DNA from: Rhodocyclaceae bacterium
Lineage (GTDB): Bacteria; Pseudomonadota; Gammaproteobacteria; Burkholderiales; Rhodocyclaceae
Assembly (NCBI GenBank): GCA_016704145.1
Contig: JADJAS010000007.1
Span: forward strand, 806,001 to 870,000
DNA length: 64,000 bases
Reading direction: 5' to 3'
In this document: piece by piece, positions 1 through 7,748 of the stretch
How the letters are laid out: each line of letters begins with the position of its first letter
Numbering within the stretch: the first letter of the stretch is position 1
Position numbers and translations under genes: made by a program
The notes under the pieces: generated by a model
The model's input: only the letters and a program-made list of their open reading frames with translations
Told to the model about the DNA's origin: nothing
Database searches by the model: none

Positions 1-171
1 CGTTACCCACTGTCCAACGATGCCGTTGGTTGCGATATTTGCGCCAACACTCGCGGGGTAAAGTACCGCGAGAGCATATCCCGGCAAGATCGCCAACATG
101 GCGGCGATGGCGATGCTCAGTCGGAGTCTGCGACTGGCATGGCATTGCGCTGGTTTTTTCTTCGCATTCAT
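1..171 (-). CDS. Secreted protein of unknown function, 3' part cut off by the window edge
   Basis: The first 57 codons of a minus-strand gene are visible. The start is an ATG at 171 with a GGGGAGAG ribosome binding site six bases upstream. The N-terminus has a basic stretch (MNAKKK, later RRLRLR) and then a hydrophobic segment (LSIAIAAMLAILPGYALA), a typical Sec signal peptide with cleavage likely after ALA. The mature part begins VLYPASVGANIATNG. I do not recognise the family. It lies downstream of, and co-directional with, the IPTL-CTERM gene, so it may also be exported to the surface. Confidence 0.6.
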   Translation of the reverse strand, partial: MNAKKKPAQCHASRRLRLSIAIAAMLAILPGYALAVLYPASVGANIATNGIVGQWVT

Positions 172-297
172 ATGACTCTCCCCAATAGAGCTGACACCGA
201 TCCTTAGCCTCAATCTTGAAAAGTTACATTGGTCACTTGTCGGAACAATATCCCTATCCTTCGGCTACCAGATGGCCGTCACTGTTTCCAGACTGAT

Positions 298-1743
298 TCA
301 TGACCATGAGCTTCTCATCCGCCACGCCGCCACCAGCCCGAGCAGCAGTGCGAGCAGCATCAGACCCCACTCGGACAGCGTCGGAATCGTCTCGATGGAA
401 GCCGGCGGCGGGGGAGGTGGCGGCGGTGGCGAGCCCGCACCGGCTTCGACGGCGCCGATGTCGCACGTCGCGGTACTGTCGCCGTCGCCGTCGACCGGTC
501 GCGCAACGCCGCGTTGGTCGACCGCATGGCATGCTCCATTCGACCCGTTGTCGATGGCCGGGCTACCGGCTTGCGGAAGATGCGTGAACGTCGGCCCGCC
601 ATTGTTCGCGAGTGCCCCGAGCAACGGATTCGTGATACTCCGGTCGCCCGCGCCGACGAGGGCGCAGGTGATACCGGAGTCGATGCTGAAGCTGCTCGAC
701 GCCACCGCCGCGCCGCAGTTGGGCCCGCCGTTGGGGCCGAGAATCGCATGTACGGCGGTCGTGCCGGCCGCGGCGCCGCTGCTGAGACCGGCGACCGTAT
801 TCCCGGTAATCGTGACCGCATTGAGGGTCACGGTACTGCCCACACCCCCGCTGATACCGCGACCCTGGTTGCCGCTGATCGTGCTATTGACCACCGCCAG
901 GGTGCCACCACCGACATTGATGCCGTCCTCGCCAGAGCCGCTAACCAGACTGCGCGTCAGGCTGACGGGACCGCTGCCGGAATTGATTCCATAATCCACC
1001 GAGCCCGCCACGCTGCTGTCGACCAGCGTAACCGCCCCGGTCGACGTATTGACAGCCGTACCGTTGGCCGCGGTAATCGACGACTGAGTCATCGTGATCG
1101 GCGCCGACGAGGTGTTGACGCCACCACCACCGGACATGGTCACACTGGTCATGGTGACCGCACCCGAGGACGTATTGACGTTGGTGCCGCCGGAAAGTGT
1201 GACGTCGGTCAGCGTGATCGCGCCACCCAAGGTATTGATCGTATCCCCGCCGGAGAAATCGACGCGCGTCGCGGCAATCGCGCCGTTGAGCGCATTGGCG
1301 CCGCCAACGACGCTCATGTCCTCAAGGGTGAGAACGACGCCGGCAGCGGATGAGTTGAACACCGTACCGCCCCCGCCATTGATGGTCGTGCTGGCTCGGC
1401 CGGCGCCGCGGATCGTCACCGATTCATTGATTTGAATCGTGGCGGCCACCGGAATGGTGCCGGCGGGCAGGAGAATCAAGTCCGCGCCCGCCGCGCCCGC
1501 CGTGCAGGTATCCACGGCGGCGTTGGTGTTGGCGGCCTGGACTGCCTCGCGCAGCGAGCAGTCGCCATCGGCATTGAGTTCGTCGGACAGGGTGTTGACC
1601 GTGATCGTCGCCGCCCCGGCTAGGCTAGCGGCGCAGGCAAGGCCGACGACGACCAGCGTGTTGCGCAACCCTTTCAGGACACGCCCAATTGTTCGACTGC
1701 CGGTCGTGGCGACCACGATGGCGCGGCATGAATCGTTCCTCAT
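298..1743 (-). CDS. IPTL-CTERM sorted surface protein with CSLREA motif and parallel-beta-helix-like repeats
   Basis: A 481-residue exported protein. A signal peptide lies around residues 24-45 (LVVVGLACAASLAGAA). The CSLREAVQAAN motif near residue 62 is a known N-terminal domain of secreted repeat proteins. The middle is low-complexity Thr/Ser/Val/Gly sequence with periodic motifs (MTSVTMSGG, VTLSGGTN) that would form a right-handed beta helix. A proline tract precedes the C-terminal sorting signal IPTLSEWGLMLLALLLGL with a final Arg-rich tail. In this family the C-terminus is thought to be processed by an exosortase (XrtH type), which is not encoded here. The ATG at 1743 follows a strong AGGGGG site. 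The ligand or role cannot be told from sequence. Confidence 0.85.
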   Translation of the reverse strand: MRNDSCRAIVVATTGSRTIGRVLKGLRNTLVVVGLACAASLAGAATITVNTLSDELNADGDCSLREAVQAANTNAAVDTCTAGAAGADLILLPAGTIPVAATIQINESVTIRGAGRASTTINGGGGTVFNSSAAGVVLTLEDMSVVGGANALNGAIAATRVDFSGGDTINTLGGAITLTDVTLSGGTNVNTSSGAVTMTSVTMSGGGGVNTSSAPITMTQSSITAANGTAVNTSTGAVTLVDSSVAGSVDYGINSGSGPVSLTRSLVSGSGEDGINVGGGTLAVVNSTISGNQGRGISGGVGSTVTLNAVTITGNTVAGLSSGAAAGTTAVHAILGPNGGPNCGAAVASSSFSIDSGITCALVGAGDRSITNPLLGALANNGGPTFTHLPQAGSPAIDNGSNGACHAVDQRGVARPVDGDGDSTATCDIGAVEAGAGSPPPPPPPPPASIETIPTLSEWGLMLLALLLGLVAAWRMRSSWS

Positions 1744-1909
1744 TACAATCCCCCTGTCTCCACGGATGGCACGGATTCCCCTGACGGGATACTGGCGCGG
1801 CGCCCCGGCAAAATCCCGATGAAGTTGTGATGAATTTCGGAGGGGCCGACATATTCGTCAGGATGGAGTAATCTCGGCACCGCCGATTCGGTTGGCATGA
1901 GGGGGCGAG

Positions 1910-3682
1910 ATGACCAAACGACACTTGGCGAAATTCGATCTGGCGGAGTTCCGGGTCGATCCGGCGTGCCGGACCATCGCGGGCCCGCGCGGCGCGTCCT
2001 GTGTCGAGCCGCGGGTGATGGACGTGCTCATTGCGCTCGCGCTGCGCGCCCCCAAGCCGATGTCGCGCGAAGATCTGATCGACCAGGTCTGGGGCAGCGC
2101 CTTCGTCACCGACGGCGTGCTCACGCGCTGCATCTCCATCCTGCGTGAACGCTTCGGCGACGAACGAGGCCGGCCGCGCGTCATCGAAACGCTCGCCAAG
2201 CACGGCTACCGGCTGATGCCCACCGTCACCTTCATCGAGGACGAGGCGCTGGCGCCGGTGCCGGCGACGGCATCCGCGCCAATGGATGCGCACCGCACGA
2301 TCACGGTCGCCGTGTTGCCGTTCGTCGACCTCAGGGGCCATGCGGCCGACGATCACCTCGCCGATGGCCTGACCGAACTGCTCATCGCCAACCTGGCGGG
2401 AATCGCGTCGCTGCGCGTGGTCGCCCGCACGTCGTCGATGGCATACAAGGGCACCGGCAAGCGGGTGCGGGAAATCGCCGGCGAACTCGGCGTCGACTAC
2501 GTTATCGAGGGCTCGCTGCTGGGCGCGGGAACACGCGTCCAGGTCGTCGCGCAGCTGATCGAGGGCGGTAGCGAAATGCATGCATGGACGCAGACGTGGA
2601 CGCGCGCGATGCGCGACGCGCTGACGCTGCTGAACGAGGTCGCCAGGGCGGTCGCCAACGCGCTGAGTGCCCGGCTCCGTCCAGCCGAGAACCTGCGCCT
2701 GGCGCGGCGAATCGCCATCGACGAAACCGCGCTGCGCCACTACCTGAAGGGCCGCTACTTCTGGGCCCAGCGCGGCCCCGATCCTCTCGGCAAGGCGATC
2801 GCCGAGTTCGCCGCCTGCGCGCGGGCGGCACCCGACTTCGCGCCGGCCCACGTGGGGCTCGCCGACAGCCAGATCCTGCTGGCGATGTACGGCTTCGCGG
2901 CACCGCTCACGGTGGCCGACCGGGCCCGCGCGCACGTCGCCGACACGCTGGCGCTGGACCCGGACAGCGCCGAGGCGCTGACGGCGGACGGCGCGATCCG
3001 GCTGTTCTTCGACTGGGACTTCGAACCCGCCGAACGCTCGTTCTCGCGCGCCCTGGCGCTGAATCCGAGCTACACCACGGCCTATCTCGCGTACGGCGAC
3101 CTGCTGATGATGCGCGCCGAGTTCGACCGGGGCCTGGGCATGATGCGGGATGCGGTTGCCTTGAGCCCGCTCGACCTCGGTCTCAACATGAATCTCGGTG
3201 ACTTCCTGATATTCGCCCGTCGTTTCGACGAGGCCGCGCGGCACCTCGAACACACACTGGAAATCGCCCCGGGCTTCGTTCCCGGCCGCCTGCGACTGGC
3301 CGAGGCGCTTGCCCTGGCCGGGCGCCACGACATGGCGCTGGCACAGGCCGAGATCGCGTTCGCCGAAGCGCCGTCGCTGCCGCGCGCCCGCGAAACGCGC
3401 GCACTGGTATTCGCCATCGCCGGTCGACGCGACGAGGCCCGCCAGGAACTGGCCGTGCTCGCCGCGGCGCGCCGCGAACGCTATGTCTCCGCGTGGGAGA
3501 TCGCCCGAGCCTACGCCGTCATGGCCGACGCCGACGCGGCTATCGAATGGTTGTCCGAGGCGATTGCCGAGCGCGCGCCGATGACGCTGTTCGCCGGCAT
3601 CCACGCGACGCTCGACCCGGTGCGCGATGACGGACGGTTTCCCACGATCCTGCGCGGCATCGGCCTGCCGCTCGCGCGATAG
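1910..3682 (+). CDS. Winged-helix DNA-binding regulator with TolB-like domain and TPR repeats (CadC-like layout)
   Basis: 590 residues. The first ~100 form an OmpR/PhoB-type winged helix (RVMDVLIALALRAPKPMSREDLIDQVWGS, then VIETLAKHGYRL). Residues ~130-235 match the TolB-like adenylate-cyclase-associated domain (VAVLPFVDLRG, FADGLTELL-like, YVIEGSLLGAG). The rest consists of helical TPR-type repeats (residues ~290-580). No transmembrane helix is obvious, unlike CadC. The ATG at 1910 is preceded by GAGGGGGCGAG. It is divergent from the IPTL-CTERM gene with a 166-bp shared promoter region, so control of that surface protein is plausible but unproven. Confidence 0.8.
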   Translation: MTKRHLAKFDLAEFRVDPACRTIAGPRGASCVEPRVMDVLIALALRAPKPMSREDLIDQVWGSAFVTDGVLTRCISILRERFGDERGRPRVIETLAKHGYRLMPTVTFIEDEALAPVPATASAPMDAHRTITVAVLPFVDLRGHAADDHLADGLTELLIANLAGIASLRVVARTSSMAYKGTGKRVREIAGELGVDYVIEGSLLGAGTRVQVVAQLIEGGSEMHAWTQTWTRAMRDALTLLNEVARAVANALSARLRPAENLRLARRIAIDETALRHYLKGRYFWAQRGPDPLGKAIAEFAACARAAPDFAPAHVGLADSQILLAMYGFAAPLTVADRARAHVADTLALDPDSAEALTADGAIRLFFDWDFEPAERSFSRALALNPSYTTAYLAYGDLLMMRAEFDRGLGMMRDAVALSPLDLGLNMNLGDFLIFARRFDEAARHLEHTLEIAPGFVPGRLRLAEALALAGRHDMALAQAEIAFAEAPSLPRARETRALVFAIAGRRDEARQELAVLAAARRERYVSAWEIARAYAVMADADAAIEWLSEAIAERAPMTLFAGIHATLDPVRDDGRFPTILRGIGLPLAR

Positions 3683-3684
3683 GC

Positions 3685-3713
3685 GAAAGTCAGTCGTGGC
3701 GGCACGCCGCTAC
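3685..3713 (-). repeat. REP-like palindromic element, copy 1
   Basis: Read on the minus strand it is GTAG, a short inverted repeat around CGGCGTGCCGCC, then ACGACTGACTTTC. The same unit recurs at 4494, 4990 and 5690 and, less well, at 20229. The TAG of the GTAG head is the stop codon of the NYN-domain gene (3710-3712). The layout (tetranucleotide head plus palindrome plus conserved tail) is that of REP sequences mobilised by RAYT transposases. No RAYT gene lies in this window. Confidence 0.7.
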
Positions 3714-4432
3714 TGCAGCTTGGCGGCGGCTTCCTTCGGCTTCACCCAGTGCGCCAAGCCTTCCTTTCGGGTCTGCAAGTCGGGATAGGTTTCGACCATT
3801 TCCAGCAGCCCGCCGTGGCCATACTTCTTGGGCGTGAAACTGGGGTCGCTGCGGCGCAGGTAGCTGCCAAGCGAGCCCAGATGTACCCAGCCTTCCGCCG
3901 ATTCCGCCGCCAGCAGCGCCACGGCGGCGAGCAGCGACTTCGGCCGCTGCTTCTGCACTGGCTTGGGCAGCGCCTTCTTCTGCGCTTCGCTTTCGGGCGG
4001 CTGGTACTCGAAGAACTTGTCGCTGGCGTTGCGCAGCGCGTCCGGCGTCTTCTCCTCGCCGACGATGCATACCGTTGCGCCGCGCTCGCGCAGCTTGCGG
4101 CACAGGTAGGCAAAATCGGAATCGCTGGTCACCAGGCAGTAGGTATCGGCGCGACGCTCGAACAGTTCCTCGAAGGCATCGAGCGCCAGCGCAATGTCGG
4201 AGGTGTTCTTGCCCGAGGCATACTGGTATTGCAGGCAGGGCGTGAACGCCAGCCGCACCAGCGCTTCCTGCCACTTGTTGGCCAGCGTCTGGTAGTTGCC
4301 GTAGCCGCGCCGCACCACCACGCGGCCGAATTGCGCGACCACGGAGAGTGCGTATTCGAGGATTTCCGGCGAGGTGTTGTCGCAATCGACCAGCACCGCG
4401 ACGCGGTCTTCGTTGCTACCGTTATCGGACAT
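3710..4432 (-). CDS. NYN-domain (LabA/DUF88-like) predicted ribonuclease with C-terminal OST-HTH/LOTUS domain
   Basis: 240 residues. The N-terminal ~140 residues match the NYN fold of the PIN-like nuclease superfamily: VAVLVDCDNTSPEI near residue 12 with the first acidic residues, then VTSDSDFAYLCRKL with the next acidic pair. The C-terminal ~75 residues (LLAAVALLAAESAEGWVHLGSLGSYLRR ... YGHGGLLEMVETYPDLQ) match the OST-HTH/LOTUS RNA-binding domain. NYN-LOTUS proteins of bacteria are thought to act on RNA, but the target is unknown. The stop codon is provided by a REP-like repeat. Its neighbours are two other PIN-like-fold genes (YaiI type and VapC type). Confidence 0.85.
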   Translation of the reverse strand: MSDNGSNEDRVAVLVDCDNTSPEILEYALSVVAQFGRVVVRRGYGNYQTLANKWQEALVRLAFTPCLQYQYASGKNTSDIALALDAFEELFERRADTYCLVTSDSDFAYLCRKLRERGATVCIVGEEKTPDALRNASDKFFEYQPPESEAQKKALPKPVQKQRPKSLLAAVALLAAESAEGWVHLGSLGSYLRRSDPSFTPKKYGHGGLLEMVETYPDLQTRKEGLAHWVKPKEAAAKLQ

Positions 4433-4493
4433 GGCGGTCAGGTGTTCCGTGGTTGTCGAGCAGCGGGCAGGCTAGCACGGCTGGATACTCGGC

Positions 4494-4521
4494 GAAAGTC
4501 AGCCGTGGCGGCACGCCGCTA
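4494..4521 (-). repeat. REP-like palindromic element, copy 2
   Basis: Same unit as copy 1, with head ATAG instead of GTAG and tail ACGGCTGACTTTCGCC. The TAG at 4519-4521 is the stop codon of the downstream-read YaiI-type gene. The two intergenic copies flank the NYN gene in the same orientation. Confidence 0.7.
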
Positions 4522-4974
4522 TGAGGCGGTCTTGCCCCGCGTCAGCTCGCGATCCAGCTGCCGGGCGAAAGCGTGCTGGTCGCTGGCGGAGAAGGCCGCC
4601 GGCCCACCGGTCTCCACACCCGTCGAACGCAACGTGTCCATGAAGTTGCGCATGGTCAGCGCGGCGGCGATGCTGCCCTGGTCGTAGGTTTCACCGCGCG
4701 GCGTCAGCACGCGGCCAGCCCTGGCGATCACGTCGGCCGCGAGCGGAATGTCGGCCGTGATCACCAGGTCGCCGGCCTCGACACGCCGCGCGATTTCGTT
4801 GTCCGCCACATCGAAGCCCTTCGGCACCTGCACGGCGCGGATGTGCGGCGAGCGCGGCACCGTCAGTATCTGGTTGGCGATCAGCGTCACGGCAATGCCC
4901 GTGCGCGTCGCCGCCCGGAACAGGATTTCCTTGATCGGCTTCGGACAGGCATCGGCATCGACCCAGATTTGCAT
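4519..4974 (-). CDS. YaiI/YqxD family protein (DUF188/UPF0178)
   Basis: 151 residues, full length for the family. It starts MQIWVDADACPKPIKEIL, the hallmark N-terminal motif with conserved aspartates, followed by TLIANQ, VPKGFDVADNEIARR, GDLVITADIPLAADVI and TPRGETYD. The family is a small PIN/NYN-like fold with presumed metal-dependent nuclease chemistry; no precise role is established. The open frame continues upstream, but the conserved N-terminus fixes the ATG at 4974. It sits between the NYN-LOTUS gene and the VapBC-like pair, all on the minus strand and separated by REP-like repeats. Confidence 0.9.
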   Translation of the reverse strand: MQIWVDADACPKPIKEILFRAATRTGIAVTLIANQILTVPRSPHIRAVQVPKGFDVADNEIARRVEAGDLVITADIPLAADVIARAGRVLTPRGETYDQGSIAAALTMRNFMDTLRSTGVETGGPAAFSASDQHAFARQLDRELTRGKTAS

Positions 4975-4989
4975 GGGGAGGGGGCTTGA

Positions 4990-5019
4990 GAAGTCAGTCG
5001 TGGCGGTACGCCACGCTAC
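4990..5019 (-). repeat. REP-like palindromic element, copy 3 (best palindrome)
   Basis: On the minus strand: GTAG, then CGTGGCG-TAC-CGCCACG (perfect 7-bp arms), then ACTGACTTC. This is the cleanest hairpin of the family in the window. The TAG of the head is the stop codon of the PIN toxin gene (5016-5018). Confidence 0.75.
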
Positions 5020-5405
5020 GGGCTCTTCCGAACGAACACGACGTTCGGCAAGCCTTCGAAGTGCGCGTCGCAGGTGAGCAGCTCCGCGCCGTTCTCGACG
5101 GCGGTGGCATAGACCACCGCGTCGGCGGTCGCGAGCTTGTGCTGGCGACACAGCTCGGCGGCGCGCAGGGCCGTGCGCGTGTCGAGCGGCGCGACGACGC
5201 ACTTTTGCGTGTACGCGATCATCTGATCCGCCTGATCATCGCCGACCTCGCGGGCCAGCCACTTCGCCAGCTCCAGTTGCACGATGGTCGGCACGATGCA
5301 CTCGGCCTTGTCCGGAATTTCCTTCGTGAGCTTCTTGCGCAGCGGGCCGTCGATCAGCCACTCGATCCACGCCGAGGTGTCGATCACACGGACAAGATGC
5401 GGCAT
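5016..5405 (-). CDS. PIN-domain toxin, VapC-like ribonuclease
   Basis: 129 residues. PIN acidic residues are visible: IDTSAWIEWL near residue 8 (first Asp), IVQLELAKW (Glu), TADAVVYATA near 95 (Asp) and TCDAHFEGLP near 113 (Asp). VapC toxins cleave tRNA or rRNA and are neutralised by the partner antitoxin. Its start codon overlaps the stop of the AbrB-type gene by one base, the usual antitoxin-first order on the minus strand. The stop codon comes from the REP-like repeat. Confidence 0.88.
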   Translation of the reverse strand: MPHLVRVIDTSAWIEWLIDGPLRKKLTKEIPDKAECIVPTIVQLELAKWLAREVGDDQADQMIAYTQKCVVAPLDTRTALRAAELCRQHKLATADAVVYATAVENGAELLTCDAHFEGLPNVVFVRKSP

Positions 5406-5617
5406 CAGTAGCGATCCTGCCGGTCGCGATAGTTGGTGGCATCGGCACCCTTGGCGATTCCCGCCAGCTGGCCGAGCTCCGGCACGGGGATTAGCAGTAC
5501 GCCCGTCGCCTTCGGTACGAAGACGAACTCCTGTCCGGCCTCCCAGTGCTGCTCGTCGCGGACGGACTTGGGGATGGAAATCTGGAACTTGCTGGAAAGG
5601 GTTGCGGTAGCGGTCAT
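5405..5617 (-). CDS. AbrB/MazE/SpoVT-fold antitoxin of the VapBC-like pair
   Basis: 70 residues. The N-terminus MTATATLSSKFQISIPKSVRDEQHW is a swapped-hairpin AbrB DNA-binding domain, followed by AGQEFVFVPKATGVLLIPVPEL. The short C-terminal tail (YRDRQDRY) would bind the toxin. It probably autoregulates the pair. It is upstream of and coupled to the PIN toxin. Just upstream (5618-5660) lie TACCTCTAT and TATAGTAAGAGTATCA, AT-rich and suitable as promoter/operator DNA. Confidence 0.85.
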   Translation of the reverse strand: MTATATLSSKFQISIPKSVRDEQHWEAGQEFVFVPKATGVLLIPVPELGQLAGIAKGADATNYRDRQDRY

Positions 5618-5689
5618 GATCTTACCTCTATGCTATCGATGGCAATATAGTAAGAGTATCACCCCGAAACGGACTCCGGAAGTCCTGAA

Positions 5690-5715
5690 GAAGTCAGTCG
5701 TGGCGGTACGCCTAC
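5690..5715 (-). repeat. REP-like palindromic element, copy 4 (shortened)
   Basis: Minus strand: GTAG followed directly by GCGTACCGCCACGACTGACTTC, so one arm of the palindrome is shortened. The TAG at 5712-5714 is the stop codon of the short-chain dehydrogenase gene. Confidence 0.65.
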
Positions 5716-6473
5716 AGGCCCGCGCCGCGCGGCTTGCGACCGCGGCCGGCGAGGGCGGCATCGAACACGCGGTTCGGCAACAGGCGCAGCAGCTTGGCGA
5801 CGATGGCCATCTGCCAGGGCACGACGGCATAACTCTTGCCGGCGTCGATGACGCGGGCGATGCGCCGCGCCGCTTCGTCGGCCGGCAGCATGAAGGGCAT
5901 GGGATAGGGGTTGTGCTCCGTCATCGGCGTCTCGACGTAGCCGGGCAGCACGGTCGCCACCCGGATGCCGCTGCCGCGCAGTTCGCCGCGCAGCGCTTCG
6001 AGATAGGCGATGGCCGCCGCCTTCGAGGCGCTGTAGGCGCCCGAACCGGGCAGGCCGCGAATGCCGGCCACCGAAGCGATGCCGGCCAGCGTGCCGCCGC
6101 CGGCCTGGCGCATCGGCGCGATGAACGGGCCGAAGGTATTCACCAGCCCGAGGACATTGACCGCCATGATGCGCTCGAACACCGGCAGGTCGGATGCTTC
6201 CTGCGTCAGCGTGCCGACCGAGATGCCGGCGTTGGCGATGACCAGGTCGGGAACGCCGGCGTGGTCGATGAAATCGCGCGCGGCCTGACGCAGGGCCTCG
6301 GCATCGGTGACGTCGAGCGGGTAAGTGAAAGTCAGCGATGGCAGCACGCCGGCCAGTTCCCGCAATGCCCGCCCGCGCCGGGAAATCAGCGCCAGCGTCG
6401 CCCCGCGCGCCGCGTGGTATCGGGCCAGGGCGGCGCCGATGCCGGACGAGGCGCCGGTGATGACGACCCGCAT
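5712..6473 (-). CDS. Short-chain dehydrogenase/reductase (SDR family)
   Basis: 253 residues. Rossmann motif TGASSGIGAALAR at residue 6, NAGIS near 83, catalytic Tyr-Lys in GAYSASKAAAIAYLEAL near 150 with the Ser of IASVAGI upstream, and PGYVETPMTEHNPYPMPF near 182. The C-terminal helix is basic (RGRKPRG). This is the classical NAD(P)-dependent SDR; the substrate is unknown. Its ATG overlaps the dsbA stop by one base (TGATG), so it is translationally coupled to dsbA. Part of the coding sequence (6326-6350) resembles the REP-like repeat. Confidence 0.88.
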   Translation of the reverse strand: MRVVITGASSGIGAALARYHAARGATLALISRRGRALRELAGVLPSLTFTYPLDVTDAEALRQAARDFIDHAGVPDLVIANAGISVGTLTQEASDLPVFERIMAVNVLGLVNTFGPFIAPMRQAGGGTLAGIASVAGIRGLPGSGAYSASKAAAIAYLEALRGELRGSGIRVATVLPGYVETPMTEHNPYPMPFMLPADEAARRIARVIDAGKSYAVVPWQMAIVAKLLRLLPNRVFDAALAGRGRKPRGAGL

Positions 6474-7126
6474 CAGGGCTTGGCGCGTTCCTTGCGGGCC
6501 TTGTCGATCAGCTGGTCGAGGATGGCGGTCATTTCCTCGTGGCTGCCGGCTTCGCCGGTCTGCAGGGCGTAGCGGCCATTGACGAACAGCGCCGGCACGC
6601 CGCTGAAGCCATATTGCGTCGAGATCTGCATGGAACGCACCACCTTGCCCTGGACGGCAAAGGAGTTCATGGTCTCGGTCAGCTTCTGGCGATCGACGCC
6701 CTTCGCAGCCATCCAGTCGCCCAATACCTTGGGATCGCCGAGATTGACGCGATCGATGTGGATGGCATCGAAGACGCTGCCGTGGAGCTTGTCGAGCTCG
6801 CCCATGGCCTCCAGCGTGTAATAGACCTGCGCCAGCGGCGCCCAGTTGCCGGGACGACCATCCCGACCGGGGAAGACGGCGGGGATGCGCCGGAAGGCGA
6901 CGTCGGCCGGCAGCTTCTTGATCCACTTTTGCAGGATGGGCTCGAGGTTGTAGCAATGCCCGCAGGCATACCAGAAGAATTCGGTGACCTCGATCTTGTC
7001 CTTGGCGTCCACCGGCCGTTGGGGGTTGAGCACGGTGTAGTGCTTGCCTTCCTTGATTTCGGCGGCGCTGCCCGGGCCGGCCACGGCCAGCAACACAATC
7101 CCCAACAGCAACATCAGCTTGCGCAT
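6473..7126 (-). CDS. dsbA: Periplasmic thiol:disulfide interchange protein DsbA
   Basis: 217 residues. Signal peptide at 1-21 (MRKLMLLLGIVLLAVAGPGSAA). The thioredoxin-fold active site is FFWYACGHCYNLEP with Cys-Gly-His-Cys at 55-58, and the cis-proline loop is GVPALFVNG near 170. It oxidises cysteine pairs in exported proteins. It is 16 bases downstream of the SPOR-domain gene in the argS-SPOR-dsbA order common in betaproteobacteria, and is followed with overlap by an SDR gene. Confidence 0.95.
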   Translation of the reverse strand: MRKLMLLLGIVLLAVAGPGSAAEIKEGKHYTVLNPQRPVDAKDKIEVTEFFWYACGHCYNLEPILQKWIKKLPADVAFRRIPAVFPGRDGRPGNWAPLAQVYYTLEAMGELDKLHGSVFDAIHIDRVNLGDPKVLGDWMAAKGVDRQKLTETMNSFAVQGKVVRSMQISTQYGFSGVPALFVNGRYALQTGEAGSHEEMTAILDQLIDKARKERAKP

Positions 7127-7142
7127 GTTCTTGTTCCTTTCG

Positions 7143-7748
7143 CTATTTACCCTTGACCGGCGCGGTCTGGATGCCGTTCTCTGACAGTTCCTTGCGCGCC
7201 CGGTTCATTTCATCAACGCTCGAGAACGGCCCGGTGCGGACACGATACATCTTGCCCTTGTCGGCCACCTCGACCTCCAGAACGGCGGCGTCCATGCCGA
7301 TCAGGGCCAGCTTGGCCTTGAGATTGTCGGCGTCCGACGACTTCTGGAAGGCGCCCACTTGCAGATAGAGGGGTTCGGCTGGCGTCTTGCCGTCCTTGCC
7401 ATCCTTGGCCTTGCCTTCCCCGGCTTTGGCGTCGGCCGCTTTGCCCTCGGCCGGCTTCGCCGCCGGCGCGGCCTCCTCGCTGCCGGGCAGGATCTTGTAG
7501 AACTCGAAGCGGGGCTTGTCGCCATTCCGGCTGCCGACCTTGTCGCCCGGCTTGCCGGGCAGCGGCGCCGGCGCGGCCTGCTGGCCATCGCCATTGGCCG
7601 GTCGCTCGACGCGCATGCCCTTGTCCCGGAACGGCAGGGGTGTCTTGTTCATGATCCAGACCACGCCAAACGAGATCAGCACGCCGATGACGATGCCGAC
7701 CATGATTCCCAGCAGCGTGCCGCCTCGCTGCGCGCGCAGGTTCGCCAT
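7143..7748 (-). CDS. SPOR-domain membrane protein, FtsN-like
   Basis: 201 residues. A short cytoplasmic N-terminus (MANLRAQRGG) is followed by a transmembrane helix (TLLGIMVGIVIGVLISFGVVWIM), a Pro/Ala/Lys-rich linker (residues ~40-120), and a C-terminal SPOR domain from about 127 (PLYLQVGAFQKSSDADNLKAKL ... YRVRTGPFSSVDEMNRAR). SPOR domains bind denuded septal peptidoglycan, so a role at the division septum is likely. The ATG overlaps the argS stop by one base (TGATG). Confidence 0.9.
   Translation of the reverse strand: MANLRAQRGGTLLGIMVGIVIGVLISFGVVWIMNKTPLPFRDKGMRVERPANGDGQQAAPAPLPGKPGDKVGSRNGDKPRFEFYKILPGSEEAAPAAKPAEGKAADAKAGEGKAKDGKDGKTPAEPLYLQVGAFQKSSDADNLKAKLALIGMDAAVLEVEVADKGKMYRVRTGPFSSVDEMNRARKELSENGIQTAPVKGK

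Noticed and set aside
514..1353. Long plus-strand ORFs antisense to the IPTL-CTERM gene
   Set aside because: Arg/Ala-rich shadow translation of a high-GC gene; the minus-strand frame has a signal peptide, CSLREA motif and sorting signal.
1625..3604. 659-codon minus-strand ORF opposite the TPR regulator
   Set aside because: Composition is the complement of a real gene; no ribosome site or domain. The plus-strand frame has a clear winged helix and TPRs.
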